A stretch of DNA of 64,000 bases from Bifidobacterium lemurum (GCF_014898175.1 NZ_CP062948.1:1612001-1676000), one strand, 5' to 3'. Shown: positions 35,229-44,480, numbered from the stretch's first letter. A program made the numbers and translations. The notes: generated by a model from the sequence alone, not told the origin.

Positions 35229-36308
35229 ATGACTTTCCAACATCGCGCCATCATCGACACCATCCCCGGCTACAAGCAGGGCAAGCCCGCGCCCCAAGTC
35301 GAGGGCCAACGCTCCTACAAGATCTCCAGCAACGAGAACGCCTTCGACCCGCTGCCCAGCGTCGTCGACGCCATCGACTCGCATGCGCTCACCCGACTCA
35401 ACCGCTACCCCGACATGCGCGGCTGGGCGGTGGTCGAGCGCCTGGCCGCCAAATACGGCGTTGAGCCGGAGAACATCGTGCTCGGCTGCGGCTCCACCGA
35501 GGTCATCACCATGCTGGTGAGCCTGGTGGCCGGCCCCGGCGACGAAATCGTCTACCCGTGGCGCAGCTTCGAAGCCTATCCGATCATCGTCACCGGCGCG
35601 GGCGCCACCAGCGTGCAGGTGCCGAACCTGCCCGACGGCGGCCACGACGTCGACGCGCTGATCGCCGCCGTCAACGAGCGCACCCGCTTGGTCATCGTCA
35701 ACAACCCGAACAATCCCACCGCAACCTCCATCTCGGATGCCGACGCGCGCCGCATCATGCAGGCCGTCCCCTCCGACGTGCTCGTGTTGTTCGACGAGGC
35801 CTACATCCAGTTCAACACCGCCGAAGGCACCAGCGTGGCGATGGACCTGTTCCGCGAATACCCCAACGTGGTCGTCGCCCACACCTTCTCCAAAGCCTAC
35901 GGACTCGCAGGACTGCGCATCGGCTACGCGATCGCCCCGGAAGACGTGATCGACGGCATGCGCAAGGTCGCCCTACCTTTCGGCGTGACCGACGTGGCCC
36001 AATCCGCCGCGCTCGCCAGTCTGGACGCCGAGGACGAACTTGAGGCCCGCGTCGAGGCGATCGTGGCCGAACGTGACCGTGTGGTCGCGGCGCTTCAAGT
36101 CCAGGGATGGGAGTTTCCCCAGCCGTACGCGAACTTCTTCTGGCTTCCGCTGGGGGATCGCACCGAGGCCGCCGCGGCCGAATTCCTCAAGGCCGGCCTC
36201 TCCACACGCGTGTTCCCCGGCGAGGGCATCCGCATCTCCATCGGGGAGCCCGAGGCGAACACGGCCGTGATCGAGGTGTGCGAACGGCTGAAAACCGCCG
36301 GTTTCTAA
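35229..36308 (+). CDS. hisC: histidinol-phosphate aminotransferase
   Basis: 359 residues. It converts imidazole-acetol phosphate and glutamate to histidinol phosphate in histidine synthesis. The family hallmarks are all present: ISSNENAFDPLPSVVDAI, LNRYPDMRGWAVVERLAAKY, VLGCGSTEVITMLVSLVAGP, LVIVNNPNNPTATSISDADA, LFDEAYIQFN and the PLP-lysine motif HTFSKAYGLAGLRIGYAI. Class I/II fold. It is solitary here, apart from the rest of the his genes. Some HisC-like enzymes also act on aromatic amino acids. Confidence 0.92.
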   Translation: MTFQHRAIIDTIPGYKQGKPAPQVEGQRSYKISSNENAFDPLPSVVDAIDSHALTRLNRYPDMRGWAVVERLAAKYGVEPENIVLGCGSTEVITMLVSLVAGPGDEIVYPWRSFEAYPIIVTGAGATSVQVPNLPDGGHDVDALIAAVNERTRLVIVNNPNNPTATSISDADARRIMQAVPSDVLVLFDEAYIQFNTAEGTSVAMDLFREYPNVVVAHTFSKAYGLAGLRIGYAIAPEDVIDGMRKVALPFGVTDVAQSAALASLDAEDELEARVEAIVAERDRVVAALQVQGWEFPQPYANFFWLPLGDRTEAAAAEFLKAGLSTRVFPGEGIRISIGEPEANTAVIEVCERLKTAGF

Positions 36309-36336
36309 CGCGACACACGGTGACGCGACACGCGAC

Positions 36337-36365
36337 TTGCGATTGTCTCAAAGCCGTGGCATACT
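36337..36365 (+). promoter_or_regulatory. promoter of the tRNA cluster
   Basis: TTGCGA, a 17-base spacer, then CATACT, 44 bases before tRNA-Tyr. Confidence 0.55.
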
Positions 36366-36409
36366 AACCAAGTTGCCTGACGGGCCCCACGGTCCGGAAG
36401 GAAACGGCT

Positions 36410-36491
36410 GGCGGATTTCCCAAGCGGTCAAAGGGACCTGACTGTAAATCAGGCGCTTCGTGCTTCAGTGGTTCGAATCCACTATCCGCCA
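36410..36491 (+). tRNA. tRNA-Tyr(GTA)
   Basis: 82 bases with a class II variable arm. Acceptor GGCGGAT/ATCCGCC, anticodon GTA within CTGACTGTAAATCAG, T-loop GTTCGAATC. The CCA end is not encoded. First of three tRNAs in one transcript. Confidence 0.96.
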
Positions 36492-36492
36492 C

Positions 36493-36564
<72 letters not shown>

Positions 36565-36568
36565 CTCT

Positions 36569-36642
36569 GGCGGGGTAGCTCAGCTGGCTAGAGCGTACGA
36601 CTCATAATCGTAAGGTCAAGAGTTCGAGCCTCTTCCTCGCTA
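36569..36642 (+). tRNA. tRNA-Met(CAT), elongator type
   Basis: 74 bases. Acceptor GGCGGGG pairs with CCTCGCT with two G-U pairs; anticodon CAT in GACTCATAATCGT. The first acceptor position can pair (G-U), unlike a typical initiator tRNA. Confidence 0.92.
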
Positions 36643-36694
36643 CAAATCGCGCCTGTCAACCGGCAGGCGCTTATTACGACTAGAGGTGAATGAA

Positions 36695-36862
36695 ATGGCT
36701 AAGAGCGCCGACATCCGTCCCGGCATCACGCTGGCATGCACCGAGTGCAAGGAGCGTAACTACATCACGACGAAGAATCGTCGTAATACGCCCGACCGTC
36801 TCGAACTGAACAAGTTCTGCCCGCGTTGCGGCAAGCAGACCGCGCATCGCGAGACCCGCTAA
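36695..36862 (+). CDS. rpmG: 50S ribosomal protein L33
   Basis: 55 residues, 52 bases after the tRNA-Met gene and probably in the same transcript. RBS GAGGTGA before the [41 protein letters not shown] and [15 protein letters not shown] give the four-Cys (zinc-binding) form of L33. Confidence 0.97.
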   Translation: MAKSADIRPGITLACTECKERNYITTKNRRNTPDRLELNKFCPRCGKQTAHRETR

Positions 36863-36876
36863 GCATCAAGCTTCAT

Positions 36877-36905
36877 AAAAGCCCGACCGGACCGGTCGGG
36901 CTTTT
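36877..36905 (+). terminator. intrinsic terminator after rpmG
   Basis: Near-perfect inverted repeat AAAAGCCCGACCGG/CCGGTCGGGCTTTT, 14 bases after the L33 stop. Confidence 0.9.
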
Positions 36906-37022
36906 GCGTATTCCGGACGGCCTAACGGAGTCTCGCGTAAAACCGCCGCTGAGTCGCACTCGGCGTCAGTTTTTACGGAAGTGTGCCGTCCATCGTGGGA
37001 GTCGTGGAGTAAGGTGACAGGA

Positions 37023-38249
37023 ATGACGAGTTTTGCAGACATCACCACCATCGGTGTGGGCGGCGAGATCGCCCGTTTCGTCGAACCCACCTCCCGCGTC
37101 GGCGTGATTGAGGCCATCGAGGACGCCGACGAGCGCGGACTGCCCCTGTGCGTGATCGGAGGCGGATCCAATCTGCTGGTTTCGGACGAGCCCTTCGAAG
37201 GCATCGTCGTGCGCGACGCGCGCCGCCAGATCACCGTGCCCGACGAGGCTGCGCCGGTCGAAGGCGGCGACACCACCGTGCATGTGAACGCCGAAGCCGG
37301 ATGCAACTGGGACGATTTCGTCGCGTTCACCGTGGAGCTCGGGCTTGAAGGCGTCGAAGGCCTGTCGGGCATTCCCGGAACCGTGGGCGCCAGCGTGGTG
37401 CAAAACATCGGAGCGTACGGCCAGGAGGTGGCCTCCGCGGTCGAATCCGTGGAGGTGTGGGACCGTCAGGACAAGCAGTCCAAAGAACTGACCGCCGCCG
37501 AACTCGACTTCGGCTACCGCATGAGTGCGTTGAAGGCCAGCATGTACGCCGCTCCGGCCACCCCGAATCCGGAGTTCTTCCCCACACCGCGCTATGTGGT
37601 GCTTTCCGTCACCTTCGCGCTGAACCATTCTGCCACCGGCGTCGTGGGCTACGGACAGCTCGCCAAAGCGCTCGGCGTCGAGGTCGGCGACCGTATGGAC
37701 ACGCAAGCCATCCGCGACGCCGTGCTCAAGGTGCGCGCCGCCAAAGGCATGTTGGAGGACGCCACCCGCTACCTCACGCCGGCGATGGCCGAAACCAAAC
37801 GCGACGAGCAGATCGGATTGGCGCTCGCCGGGCAGGCCAAGTCCGCGCAGGCCGCGCAAGACGCCGCCGGAACCGGATTGCCGGCTCCTGATTTCGATCG
37901 CCACAGCTGCGGCAGCTTCTTCATGAACCCGATGCTCTCCGTCGAGCAGGCGGCTCGTCTGCCCGAGGACGCCCCGCGATTCGACGCGACTCTGCCCGAC
38001 GGCACGTCCGGTGTGAAAACATCGGCCGCCTGGCTGATCGACCATGCCGGTCTGCACAAAGGACATAAGCTCGATCCTCAGTCCAAGGCGGGCCTGTCCA
38101 CGCTGCACACGCTCGCCCTGACCAATCGCGGCGGCGCGGCGGCCGCCGACATCGCCGCGTTGGCCAAAGCCGTGCAGGATCAGGTCGAAGCGAGCTACGG
38201 CATCCGCCTGGTCCCGGAACCGGTGGTCGTCGGAATCGACCTACGGTAG
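37023..38249 (+). CDS. murB: UDP-N-acetylenolpyruvoylglucosamine reductase MurB
   Basis: 408 residues, ATG at 37023 (a GTG further upstream lacks an RBS). FAD-dependent reductase making UDP-MurNAc for peptidoglycan. TTIGVGGEIARFVEP, VIGGGSNLLVSDEPFEGIVV, EGLSGIPGTVGASVVQNIGA and the catalytic Ser region (HSCGSFFMNP) are visible, along with AAWLIDHAGLHKGHKL. The type is the longer actinobacterial form. Confidence 0.95.
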   Translation: MTSFADITTIGVGGEIARFVEPTSRVGVIEAIEDADERGLPLCVIGGGSNLLVSDEPFEGIVVRDARRQITVPDEAAPVEGGDTTVHVNAEAGCNWDDFVAFTVELGLEGVEGLSGIPGTVGASVVQNIGAYGQEVASAVESVEVWDRQDKQSKELTAAELDFGYRMSALKASMYAAPATPNPEFFPTPRYVVLSVTFALNHSATGVVGYGQLAKALGVEVGDRMDTQAIRDAVLKVRAAKGMLEDATRYLTPAMAETKRDEQIGLALAGQAKSAQAAQDAAGTGLPAPDFDRHSCGSFFMNPMLSVEQAARLPEDAPRFDATLPDGTSGVKTSAAWLIDHAGLHKGHKLDPQSKAGLSTLHTLALTNRGGAAAADIAALAKAVQDQVEASYGIRLVPEPVVVGIDLR

Positions 38250-38414
38250 GCGGCATCCCACGCCCTCCTTCGCGCCGGCGGGTGGGAACGACGGACCGGA
38301 TCTCGCCGGACCGGGTCGCCGACGGCGTGGATCCCGCCTCCGACGGTTTGGAGCAGCCTGGGCCTATACTCGGACGGGCGGCGAGAGGCCGGCCTCGCAG
38401 GAGAGAAGAGTGAC

Positions 38415-39908
38415 ATGAACGTATTGCGCACCAAATCCGTCGAACAGACGCTGGCCGAAACCGGCGAGGAAGGGCGCTCGCTCAAGCGCAATCTCAAATG
38501 GTGGGATCTGGCCGTGATGGGCGTGGCCGTCGCCGTGGGCGCGGGCATCTTCTCGGTGGGCGCGCAGGCCGCCGCCTTCCATGCGGGCCCTGCCGTCATC
38601 ATCAGCTTCCTCATCGCGGGCCTGGTGTGCGGCGCGGCCGTGATGTGCTATGCGGAATTCGCGTCGATGATGCCTGTGGCCGGCTCCGCCTACACCTTCA
38701 CCTACACCACGGTGGGCGAGATCGTGGCGTGGATCATCGGATGGGACCTCATCCTCGAGATGATGATGGCCGGATCGGTCATCTCCAAATACTGGGGCGT
38801 CTACCTCAACGACTTCATGCACCTGATGGGATGGGACATCGACACCACCGTCGCCGTCGGACCGCTCGACATCGACGTCGCGCCCATCCTCATCGTCGCG
38901 TTCTTCACCACCCTGCTCGTGTTCGGCACGAAAATCGGCGCGCGCGTCGACGGCGCGATGACCGTGCTGAAAATCGCCATCGTGTTCTTCGTCATCATCG
39001 TCGGATTCTTCTACGTGAAAGCCTCCAACTTCACGCCGTTCATCCCACCGAGCGAGCCGTCCTCGGCCACCGGCGGCGAGGCGCTGACGACCCAGCCGCT
39101 GTGGCAGTGGGCCACCGGTATGACGCCCAGCGTCTACGGCATTCCCGGCATTCTCTCCGGCGCGGCGCTGGTGTTCTTCGCGTTCCTCGGCTTCGATGTG
39201 GTGGCCACCACCTCAGAGGAAGTGGAGAATCCGAAACGGAACGTGCCGTTGGGCATCTGCTCGGGGCTGGCCCTGATCATCGTGATGTACATACTCGTCG
39301 CCATCGTCACCACCGGCATGGTCTCCTACAAGGAGCTCGCCCAGGTCGAAAGCCCCTCGCTCGCCACCGCGTTCGAGGCGGTGGGCGCCACATGGGCCGC
39401 GAAGATCATCAGCTTCGGCATCGTGCTGGGCTTGGCCACGGTGGTGATGGTGCTGCTGCTCGGCCTGACCCGCGTGGTGTTCGCCATGAGCCGCGACGGC
39501 CTGCTGCCGCGTGCCCTGTCCTCGACCGGACGGTACGGCACCCCGGCCAAACTGCAGATGGCAGCCGGCGCGGCGGTGGCCGTGGTCGCCGCATGCTTCC
39601 CGATCGACGTGCTGGGCGATATGGTGAACATCGGCACGCTGTCCGCGTTCACGCTGGTGGCCATCTCCGTGCCCATCATGCGCAGGAAACGGCCCGAACT
39701 GCCGCGCGCCTTCAAAGTGCCGGGCAATCCCTGGCTGCCCATCCTCATCGCCGTGGCCAACCTGTGGCTGATGCTGAACCTGTCCGTGCTCACCTGGATC
39801 CGCTTCGTGGTCTGGCTGGCCATCGGCTTCGCCATCTACTTCGCCTACGGATACCGCCACGCGCTGCTCGGCAAGAAGACGGAGCCAGTAGTACCCTTAG
39901 AGCAGTAA
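38415..39908 (+). CDS. amino acid permease (APC superfamily)
   Basis: 497 residues, about 12 membrane segments. The N-terminal motif LKRNLKWWDLAVMGVAVAVG followed by AGIFSVGAQA is typical of the cationic amino acid transporter branch (YfnA/CAT-like). ALVFFAFLGFDVVATTSEEV and ENPKRNVPLGI are the conserved loop. The C-terminal half holds further segments ending before the polar tail KKTEPVVPLEQ. The substrate is not deducible beyond amino acids. Confidence 0.9.
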   Translation: MNVLRTKSVEQTLAETGEEGRSLKRNLKWWDLAVMGVAVAVGAGIFSVGAQAAAFHAGPAVIISFLIAGLVCGAAVMCYAEFASMMPVAGSAYTFTYTTVGEIVAWIIGWDLILEMMMAGSVISKYWGVYLNDFMHLMGWDIDTTVAVGPLDIDVAPILIVAFFTTLLVFGTKIGARVDGAMTVLKIAIVFFVIIVGFFYVKASNFTPFIPPSEPSSATGGEALTTQPLWQWATGMTPSVYGIPGILSGAALVFFAFLGFDVVATTSEEVENPKRNVPLGICSGLALIIVMYILVAIVTTGMVSYKELAQVESPSLATAFEAVGATWAAKIISFGIVLGLATVVMVLLLGLTRVVFAMSRDGLLPRALSSTGRYGTPAKLQMAAGAAVAVVAACFPIDVLGDMVNIGTLSAFTLVAISVPIMRRKRPELPRAFKVPGNPWLPILIAVANLWLMLNLSVLTWIRFVVWLAIGFAIYFAYGYRHALLGKKTEPVVPLEQ

Positions 39909-39926
39909 CGCATCAAAGGAGGAACT

Positions 39927-40247
39927 ATGCCATACGTTGTCGCCCAGCCGTGCGTGGACGTGCGGGACAAGGCCTGCGTGGACGAGTGCCCGGTCGACTG
40001 CATCTACGAGGGCTCCCGTTCGCTGTACATCAACCCCAACGAGTGCGTCGACTGCGGCGCCTGCGAGCCCGTGTGCCCCACCGAGGCCATCTTCTACGAG
40101 GATGACCTGCCCGAGGCGTGGGCGTGGTACAAGGACGCGGCCGTGAGCTTCTTCGCCGAAGTCGGCGACCTCGGCGGCGCCTCCGCCAACGGCCCCATCG
40201 GCAAGGATCCCGAGCAGGTGGCCGCCCTGCCCCCGCAGGGCAACTGA
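39927..40247 (+). CDS. fdxA: ferredoxin FdxA-type, 4Fe-4S/3Fe-4S
   Basis: 106 residues, [49 protein letters not shown] and [20 protein letters not shown] give two cluster-binding sites with the N-terminal Cys pattern of seven-iron ferredoxins. Its position directly before the dapC-type aminotransferase is a common actinobacterial pairing. Confidence 0.95.
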   Translation: MPYVVAQPCVDVRDKACVDECPVDCIYEGSRSLYINPNECVDCGACEPVCPTEAIFYEDDLPEAWAWYKDAAVSFFAEVGDLGGASANGPIGKDPEQVAALPPQGN

Positions 40248-40445
40248 GCCGGCGGATCCACGCGTATCCCGCGCAAGCGGACCAGACGCATCCATCGCAT
40301 CCGAGACGCGAACGAAGAGGCTCCGGCCGCAATGCCGGGGCCTCTTCGGGTATCCGCCCGGCCATCCGGTTCCCGCGCAACCGGATGATCAGGCGATTCC
40401 CCACCGATGGGGCGCGCACATGAAACAAATACGAAAGGCCGACCT

Positions 40446-41570
40446 ATGGGTTTCCACGCATACGAATCCCCCTACGATTGGGGACGCATCGCCGCATACA
40501 AGACGACCGCGAAGGCCGCGCCCGGCGGCATGGTCGACCTCTCCGTCGGATCTCCCGCCGATCCGGTGCCGGACAGCGTGCGTCAGGCGCTCGCCGACGC
40601 GGCCGACGCGCCGAACGCGTACGGATACCCCGCCACCGCGGGAACCGCGGATCTGCGCCGGGCCATCGACGAATGGTTCCGCGACCAGCGCGGCGTGGAT
40701 CTGAAATCGGTGAACGCGGGCGTGACGCCCACGGTCGGATCCAAAGAGGCGGTCGCCCTGATGGCGAGCCTGCTGCATTTGGGACCGGGTGATGTGGTCG
40801 TGCAGCCGCGGGTGTCGTACCCCACCTATGAGATCGGCACGCAGCTGGCCGGGGCGAGTGTGCTTAAGGTCGACGACGTGGCCGATGTCGAATCGTGGGC
40901 GAACGTGCCGAACGTCAAAGCGGTGTGGGTGAATTCCCCCTGCAATCCCACCGGAGCGGTGATCTCCGCCGACTGGCTGGCCGACATCGTGGCCGCCGCC
41001 CGCCGTATCGGCGCCGTGGTGCTCTCCGACGAATGCTATGCGCTGATGGATTGGCGTTCCGGTGCCAGTTGCGCCCCGTGCGCGTTGAACGCCCAAGTGT
41101 GCGAGGGGAGCGCCAGCAATGTGCTGGTGCTGTATTCGCTGAGCAAGCAGAGCAATATGGCCGGTTACCGCACCGCGTTCATCGCCGGCGACTACCAGCT
41201 CGTGGGCGAGATGGCAGAATACCGCAAACAGATCGGGCAGATCATCCCCGGCCCCGTGCAGGCCGCCATGGCCGCGGGTTTGCGCGACGCGGACGCGGTG
41301 CGCGCGCAACGGCAACGGTATGCCGCCCGTCTGAGGATGTTGGTGGAGGCGCTGCGCTCGCACGGATACGACGCCTCCATGCCGCAGGGCGCGCTGTACG
41401 TGTGGGTGAAGGCCTTGTCCGGCGACTGTTGGGCCGATATGGCCGCTCTGGCCGAATTGGGGATCGTCGCCAGCCCCGGCGAGTTCTACGGAGCGCCGGA
41501 ACACCTGCGGTTCTCCGCCACCGCCACCGACGAGGCCATCGCCGACGCCTGCGCGCGCCTAACCCGCTAA
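40446..41570 (+). CDS. dapC: succinyldiaminopimelate transaminase DapC
   Basis: 374 residues from the ATG at 40446 with GAAAGG upstream; the longer frame lacks an RBS. Class I/II PLP aminotransferase: MVDLSVGSPADPVPDSVRQA, PATAGTADLRRAIDEWF, WVNSPCNPTGAVISADWLAD and the lysine motif LVLYSLSKQSNMAGYRTAFI. Placement right after ferredoxin supports the DapC assignment in lysine/diaminopimelate biosynthesis; sequence alone would give only the aminotransferase class. Confidence 0.88.
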   Translation: MGFHAYESPYDWGRIAAYKTTAKAAPGGMVDLSVGSPADPVPDSVRQALADAADAPNAYGYPATAGTADLRRAIDEWFRDQRGVDLKSVNAGVTPTVGSKEAVALMASLLHLGPGDVVVQPRVSYPTYEIGTQLAGASVLKVDDVADVESWANVPNVKAVWVNSPCNPTGAVISADWLADIVAAARRIGAVVLSDECYALMDWRSGASCAPCALNAQVCEGSASNVLVLYSLSKQSNMAGYRTAFIAGDYQLVGEMAEYRKQIGQIIPGPVQAAMAAGLRDADAVRAQRQRYAARLRMLVEALRSHGYDASMPQGALYVWVKALSGDCWADMAALAELGIVASPGEFYGAPEHLRFSATATDEAIADACARLTR

Positions 41571-41603
41571 CCCTCCCCAATAACGTGGCCCCGCCGCAAT
41601 CCG

Positions 41604-41743
41604 CATGGTGCGGTCCATGGTGCGGTGCCGTCCATGGTGCGGTACTTTCCATGGTGCGGTGCCTTGAAAACGTTGGAATTCCAACCCACCGCACCATGTG
41701 GTCACCGCACCATGGGCGCCACCGCACGATGTACCGCATGATG
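41604..41743. repeat. array of four direct and four inverted CATGGTGCGGT units around a palindrome
   Basis: CATGGTGCGGT occurs at 41604, 41616, 41633 and 41650. A perfect 14-base palindrome, GTTGGAATTCCAAC, lies at 41672-41685. Then ACCGCACCATG, the inverse, occurs at 41688 and 41704, with variants ACCGCACGATG at 41721 and ACCGCATGATG at 41733. The block fills the gap between convergent dapC and dinB. Confidence 0.9.
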
Positions 41744-41783
41744 CGCCGTGCGACGCGGTTGCATGGGGCGGGTGTATGTATGG

Positions 41784-43058
41784 TTATGCGCCGAAACTGG
41801 CCGAGCGCCTGCCGAATTTGCGGCGGACCGCGTCGAGCGCGGCCTCCGCGTCGCGCAACCGGGCGGCCGAGGTTCGCTCGGTCGGATTCGCGGATTCCTC
41901 CAGCATGTCGTCCAGCGAAGGTTGCACGGCGGTGTCTCCGGCCTCGCTGAGTCCCGAGGCGGACACTCCGGCCAAGCGGATCAGTTTGGGCAGGGGAGTG
42001 TCGGGGCCGGCCGATTGCGGCATCTCCAACATGGCCTTCAGTTGGGCCATGCTATGCGGGTACAGCGTGCTCGCCGCGTCCGTGGGACTGTCCATCGTGT
42101 GCGAGCGGGTGCGGTAGCTCAGGTCGGCGAACCGCAGCTTCACCGTCAGCGTGCGCGCCACCAGTCCGCGACGGCGCAATGTGCTGGCCACGTCATCGCA
42201 TGCCACGCGCAGCAGGTCACACACCACACGCATATCGGTGGTGTCGCGTGCCAGTGTGTTCTCCGAACCGATGGATTTTTCCGGTGTGTACGGCGTGACC
42301 TTCCGCTCGTCGAGGCCGTGCGAGGCCATCCACAGCCCATGTGCGGCCGCCGCCGATCCCGTGGCGCGGGCGAGCGCGTCCTCGTCGAGCGCAGCCAGAT
42401 CCTTCACCGAATGCACGCCCCATGCGTTCAACCGCTGTTCCAGCGATGGGCCGATGCCGGGAATGCCGCGCAACGGCATCATCTGCACGAATTCGGCGGA
42501 TTTCGCGGCGGGGATGAGCAGCATGCCGTTCGGTTTGGCGTTGGTCGAGGCCATTTTCGCCACCAGTTTGTTGGCCGCGATGCCCACGGAACAGGTCACA
42601 TGGAATCGGCGCTCCACCTCGCGGCGAATCCAAGCGCCGATCGCGCTGGGCGAGCCCCATCGCAACAAAGCGGCGGAGACGTCCATATAGCCCTCGTCAA
42701 CCGAAACCTGCTCCACCTGTGGCGTGACCGCGTGGAACACGTCGGTCATGATGGCGTGCGAAACGCGGCGGTAATAGGCCATATCCACCGGCAGGAAAAT
42801 ACCGTTCGGGCACAGCTGGCGCGCGCGGGCGGTCGCCATCGCGGAATTCACGCCGTATTCGCGAGCCTCGTAGCTCGCGGCGGACACCACCGAACGCACG
42901 CCGGTGCCGATGATCACCGGCTTGCCCTTGAGTTCCGGCCTTCGGGCGATCTCCAGCGACGCGTAGAAGGCGTCCATGTCGATATGCAGCACCGTGCATC
43001 CCGCCTCGTCGTGGCCCCAGTCGCGTTTGGCGGCCTCAAGTCTCGGTGCGGTGCTCAT
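41784..43058 (-). CDS. dinB: DNA polymerase IV
   Basis: 424 residues, GAGGGG before the ATG. Y-family lesion-bypass polymerase: TVLHIDMDAFYASLEIA with the first two metal ligands, VSVDEGYMDVS with the catalytic Asp-Glu, the helix-hairpin-helix MPLRGIPGIGPSLEQRL and a little-finger domain. The C terminus extends beyond the core with an acidic, low-complexity stretch. A -10-like TATACT lies just upstream, with GTTCGAAC nearby (a possible LexA-like half-palindrome, not a consensus match). Confidence 0.93.
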   Translation of the reverse strand: MSTAPRLEAAKRDWGHDEAGCTVLHIDMDAFYASLEIARRPELKGKPVIIGTGVRSVVSAASYEAREYGVNSAMATARARQLCPNGIFLPVDMAYYRRVSHAIMTDVFHAVTPQVEQVSVDEGYMDVSAALLRWGSPSAIGAWIRREVERRFHVTCSVGIAANKLVAKMASTNAKPNGMLLIPAAKSAEFVQMMPLRGIPGIGPSLEQRLNAWGVHSVKDLAALDEDALARATGSAAAAHGLWMASHGLDERKVTPYTPEKSIGSENTLARDTTDMRVVCDLLRVACDDVASTLRRRGLVARTLTVKLRFADLSYRTRSHTMDSPTDAASTLYPHSMAQLKAMLEMPQSAGPDTPLPKLIRLAGVSASGLSEAGDTAVQPSLDDMLEESANPTERTSAARLRDAEAALDAVRRKFGRRSASFGA

Positions 43059-43121
43059 AACCCCTCAGTATAGTACAGATGTTCGAACCGTGGGCCCAGC
43101 ATGAGGGATGCCAAGCCCGAC

Positions 43122-43165
43122 GTCGTCCCGAGCGGAGTCCGAAGGGCGGAGTCGAAGGATCTCCC
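43122..43165. repeat. GTCxTCCCGAGCG-type interspersed repeat (partial)
   Basis: GTCGTCCCGAGCGGAGTC ... GGAGTCGAAGGATCTCCC is related to the inverted repeat at 53464-53531 and to 58931-58968. It looks like a member of a dispersed family. Confidence 0.55.
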
Positions 43166-43211
43166 ACGCCGTATGCTCGTCGTTCGGGTGGTTGGGGTAG
43201 CCTAGTCCTCC

Positions 43212-44150
43212 GTGAAGAAGGCTGTGCTTGATGTGTTGAACCGTGTGCCGGTGGTTTGTATCGTGATCGGACAGGCGTTGATCATCTACGTGGCCACGGC
43301 CATCGCCAAACTCGCGTTCACGCAGCTCGATCCCCTATATGCGGTGTGGTACCGCGTCGGTTTCATGGCGGTGCTGCTGATGGCGTGGCGCAGGCCATGG
43401 TCCAAATCCAAACGGGAGGCGATGTTCCACCGCACGCCGCGAGGCTGGGCGCTGGTCGCGTTGCTTGGCTGCTCGATCATGCTGATGAACACCATGTTCT
43501 ATGTGGCGATCAGCAATATGGATATGGGCATCGCCGTGGCCATCGAGTTCCTTGGTCCGCTCGCGGTGGCGGTGATCACCGGCAACGGCTGGCGCGAACG
43601 CATCGGCATCGGCATCGCCGCGCTCGGTGTGGTGCTGCTGGCGGGCATCTCGCTCACGGGGTCGTCGGGCGGCAATTTCGCGGTCGGATTGGTCGCGATT
43701 CTCATCGGCGGCACGATGTGGGGCGTATATATCGTCACTGGTCGTAAAGTGGCTTCGCGTGGCAGCTCCTTGGATAACCTCGCCGTCGGCATCGCCATCG
43801 GATGGCTGGTGCAATCGCTGTTCCTCGCCGTGCCGGCGGTCTCCCACGTCATCCACCCCAAGCCGGATGCCACATGGGCGCTGGAGCCCGGCGGCTCGTG
43901 GATGCTGCTCGGACTGCTGTTTCTGATTTCGCTGTTCGCCTCGTTCATCCCCTATATGGTGGAGCAGGTGACCATGCGCCGCACCACGTCGGGCGCGTTC
44001 TCGGTGATGCAGTCGATCAATCCCGCCGTCGCGGTGGCCGTCGGCCTTGCGTTCGGTGAAATCCCCAGTCTCGGCGAGCTCGGCGGCGTGGCCTTGGTGA
44101 TTCTGGCCGTCGTCGTCACCTTCTCCGGCGATTCCGCCGCGTCCCGCTAA
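43212..44150 (+). CDS. EamA/RhtA-type transporter
   Basis: 312 residues, about ten membrane segments in two EamA-like halves. GTG start with no ribosome site; a -10-like TAGCCT lies about 12 bases upstream, so the message may be leaderless. VVCIVIGQALIIYVATAIAK, MNTMFYVAISNMDMGIAVAI, EFLGPLAVAVITGNGWRERI and PYMVEQVTMRRTTSGAFSVM are typical of RhtA (threonine/homoserine export) relatives. The substrate is an inference. Confidence 0.85.
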   Translation: MKKAVLDVLNRVPVVCIVIGQALIIYVATAIAKLAFTQLDPLYAVWYRVGFMAVLLMAWRRPWSKSKREAMFHRTPRGWALVALLGCSIMLMNTMFYVAISNMDMGIAVAIEFLGPLAVAVITGNGWRERIGIGIAALGVVLLAGISLTGSSGGNFAVGLVAILIGGTMWGVYIVTGRKVASRGSSLDNLAVGIAIGWLVQSLFLAVPAVSHVIHPKPDATWALEPGGSWMLLGLLFLISLFASFIPYMVEQVTMRRTTSGAFSVMQSINPAVAVAVGLAFGEIPSLGELGGVALVILAVVVTFSGDSAASR

Positions 44151-44356
44151 GCATCTTCGACGCGATCTCCGACCCCGATGTGGGATTCGCCCCATGGCGC
44201 GCCATTTCGTGCACATAATCCCATATAGAGATGGGCGCATCGCAATTGGTCCATGACCCAATTCCTCAATGTAATCAAGTTGAAGTGATTGAGTGGTTTG
44301 GGTTTCTCGGCTCCTCGATGCGGGCGGTTCGGTGAGGCGTCATCGTGCGGGGAGAA
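44151..44356. other. no gene recognised
   Basis: About 200 bases with only short unsupported frames on either strand. Confidence 0.4.
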
Positions 44357-44394
44357 AGCGAAAAGCCGGTGTCCGAAGACACCGGCTTTTCGCT
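44357..44394. terminator. strong bidirectional hairpin
   Basis: Perfect 17-base arms AGCGAAAAGCCGGTGTC and their complement around a CGAA tetraloop, with T/A-rich flanks on both sides. It would stop transcription from either direction. Confidence 0.8.
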
Positions 44395-44398
44395 GTAT

Positions 44399-44480
44399 AA
44401 GAAAGGAGGTGCATCCAGAAGCACCTACCGTTGCGAACCGTTCCCTCTGAAGTCAGTTTGCCCGCCTTGAGGTGGGGAAC
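44399..44480 (+). other. structured element resembling the reverse complement of the 16S rRNA 3' end
   Basis: The plus strand starts AAGAAAGGAGGTGCATCCAG, nearly the complement of the conserved 16S tail. Two stems are visible: AGGTGC/GCACCT (44407-44426) and GTTCCC/GGGAAC (44440-44480) enclosing CGCC-TTGA-GGTG. It may be a structured small RNA or a leader for the ORF at 44636; no folding was computed. Confidence 0.4.

Noticed and set aside
41604..41743. Interpreting the CATGGTGCGGT array as a CRISPR array or plasmid origin
   Set aside because: Units switch orientation around a palindrome, spacings are irregular and no replication gene is nearby.
43075..43090. LexA box before dinB
   Set aside because: GTTCGAAC is a palindrome but does not fit a spaced GAAC-N4-GTTC consensus well enough to call.
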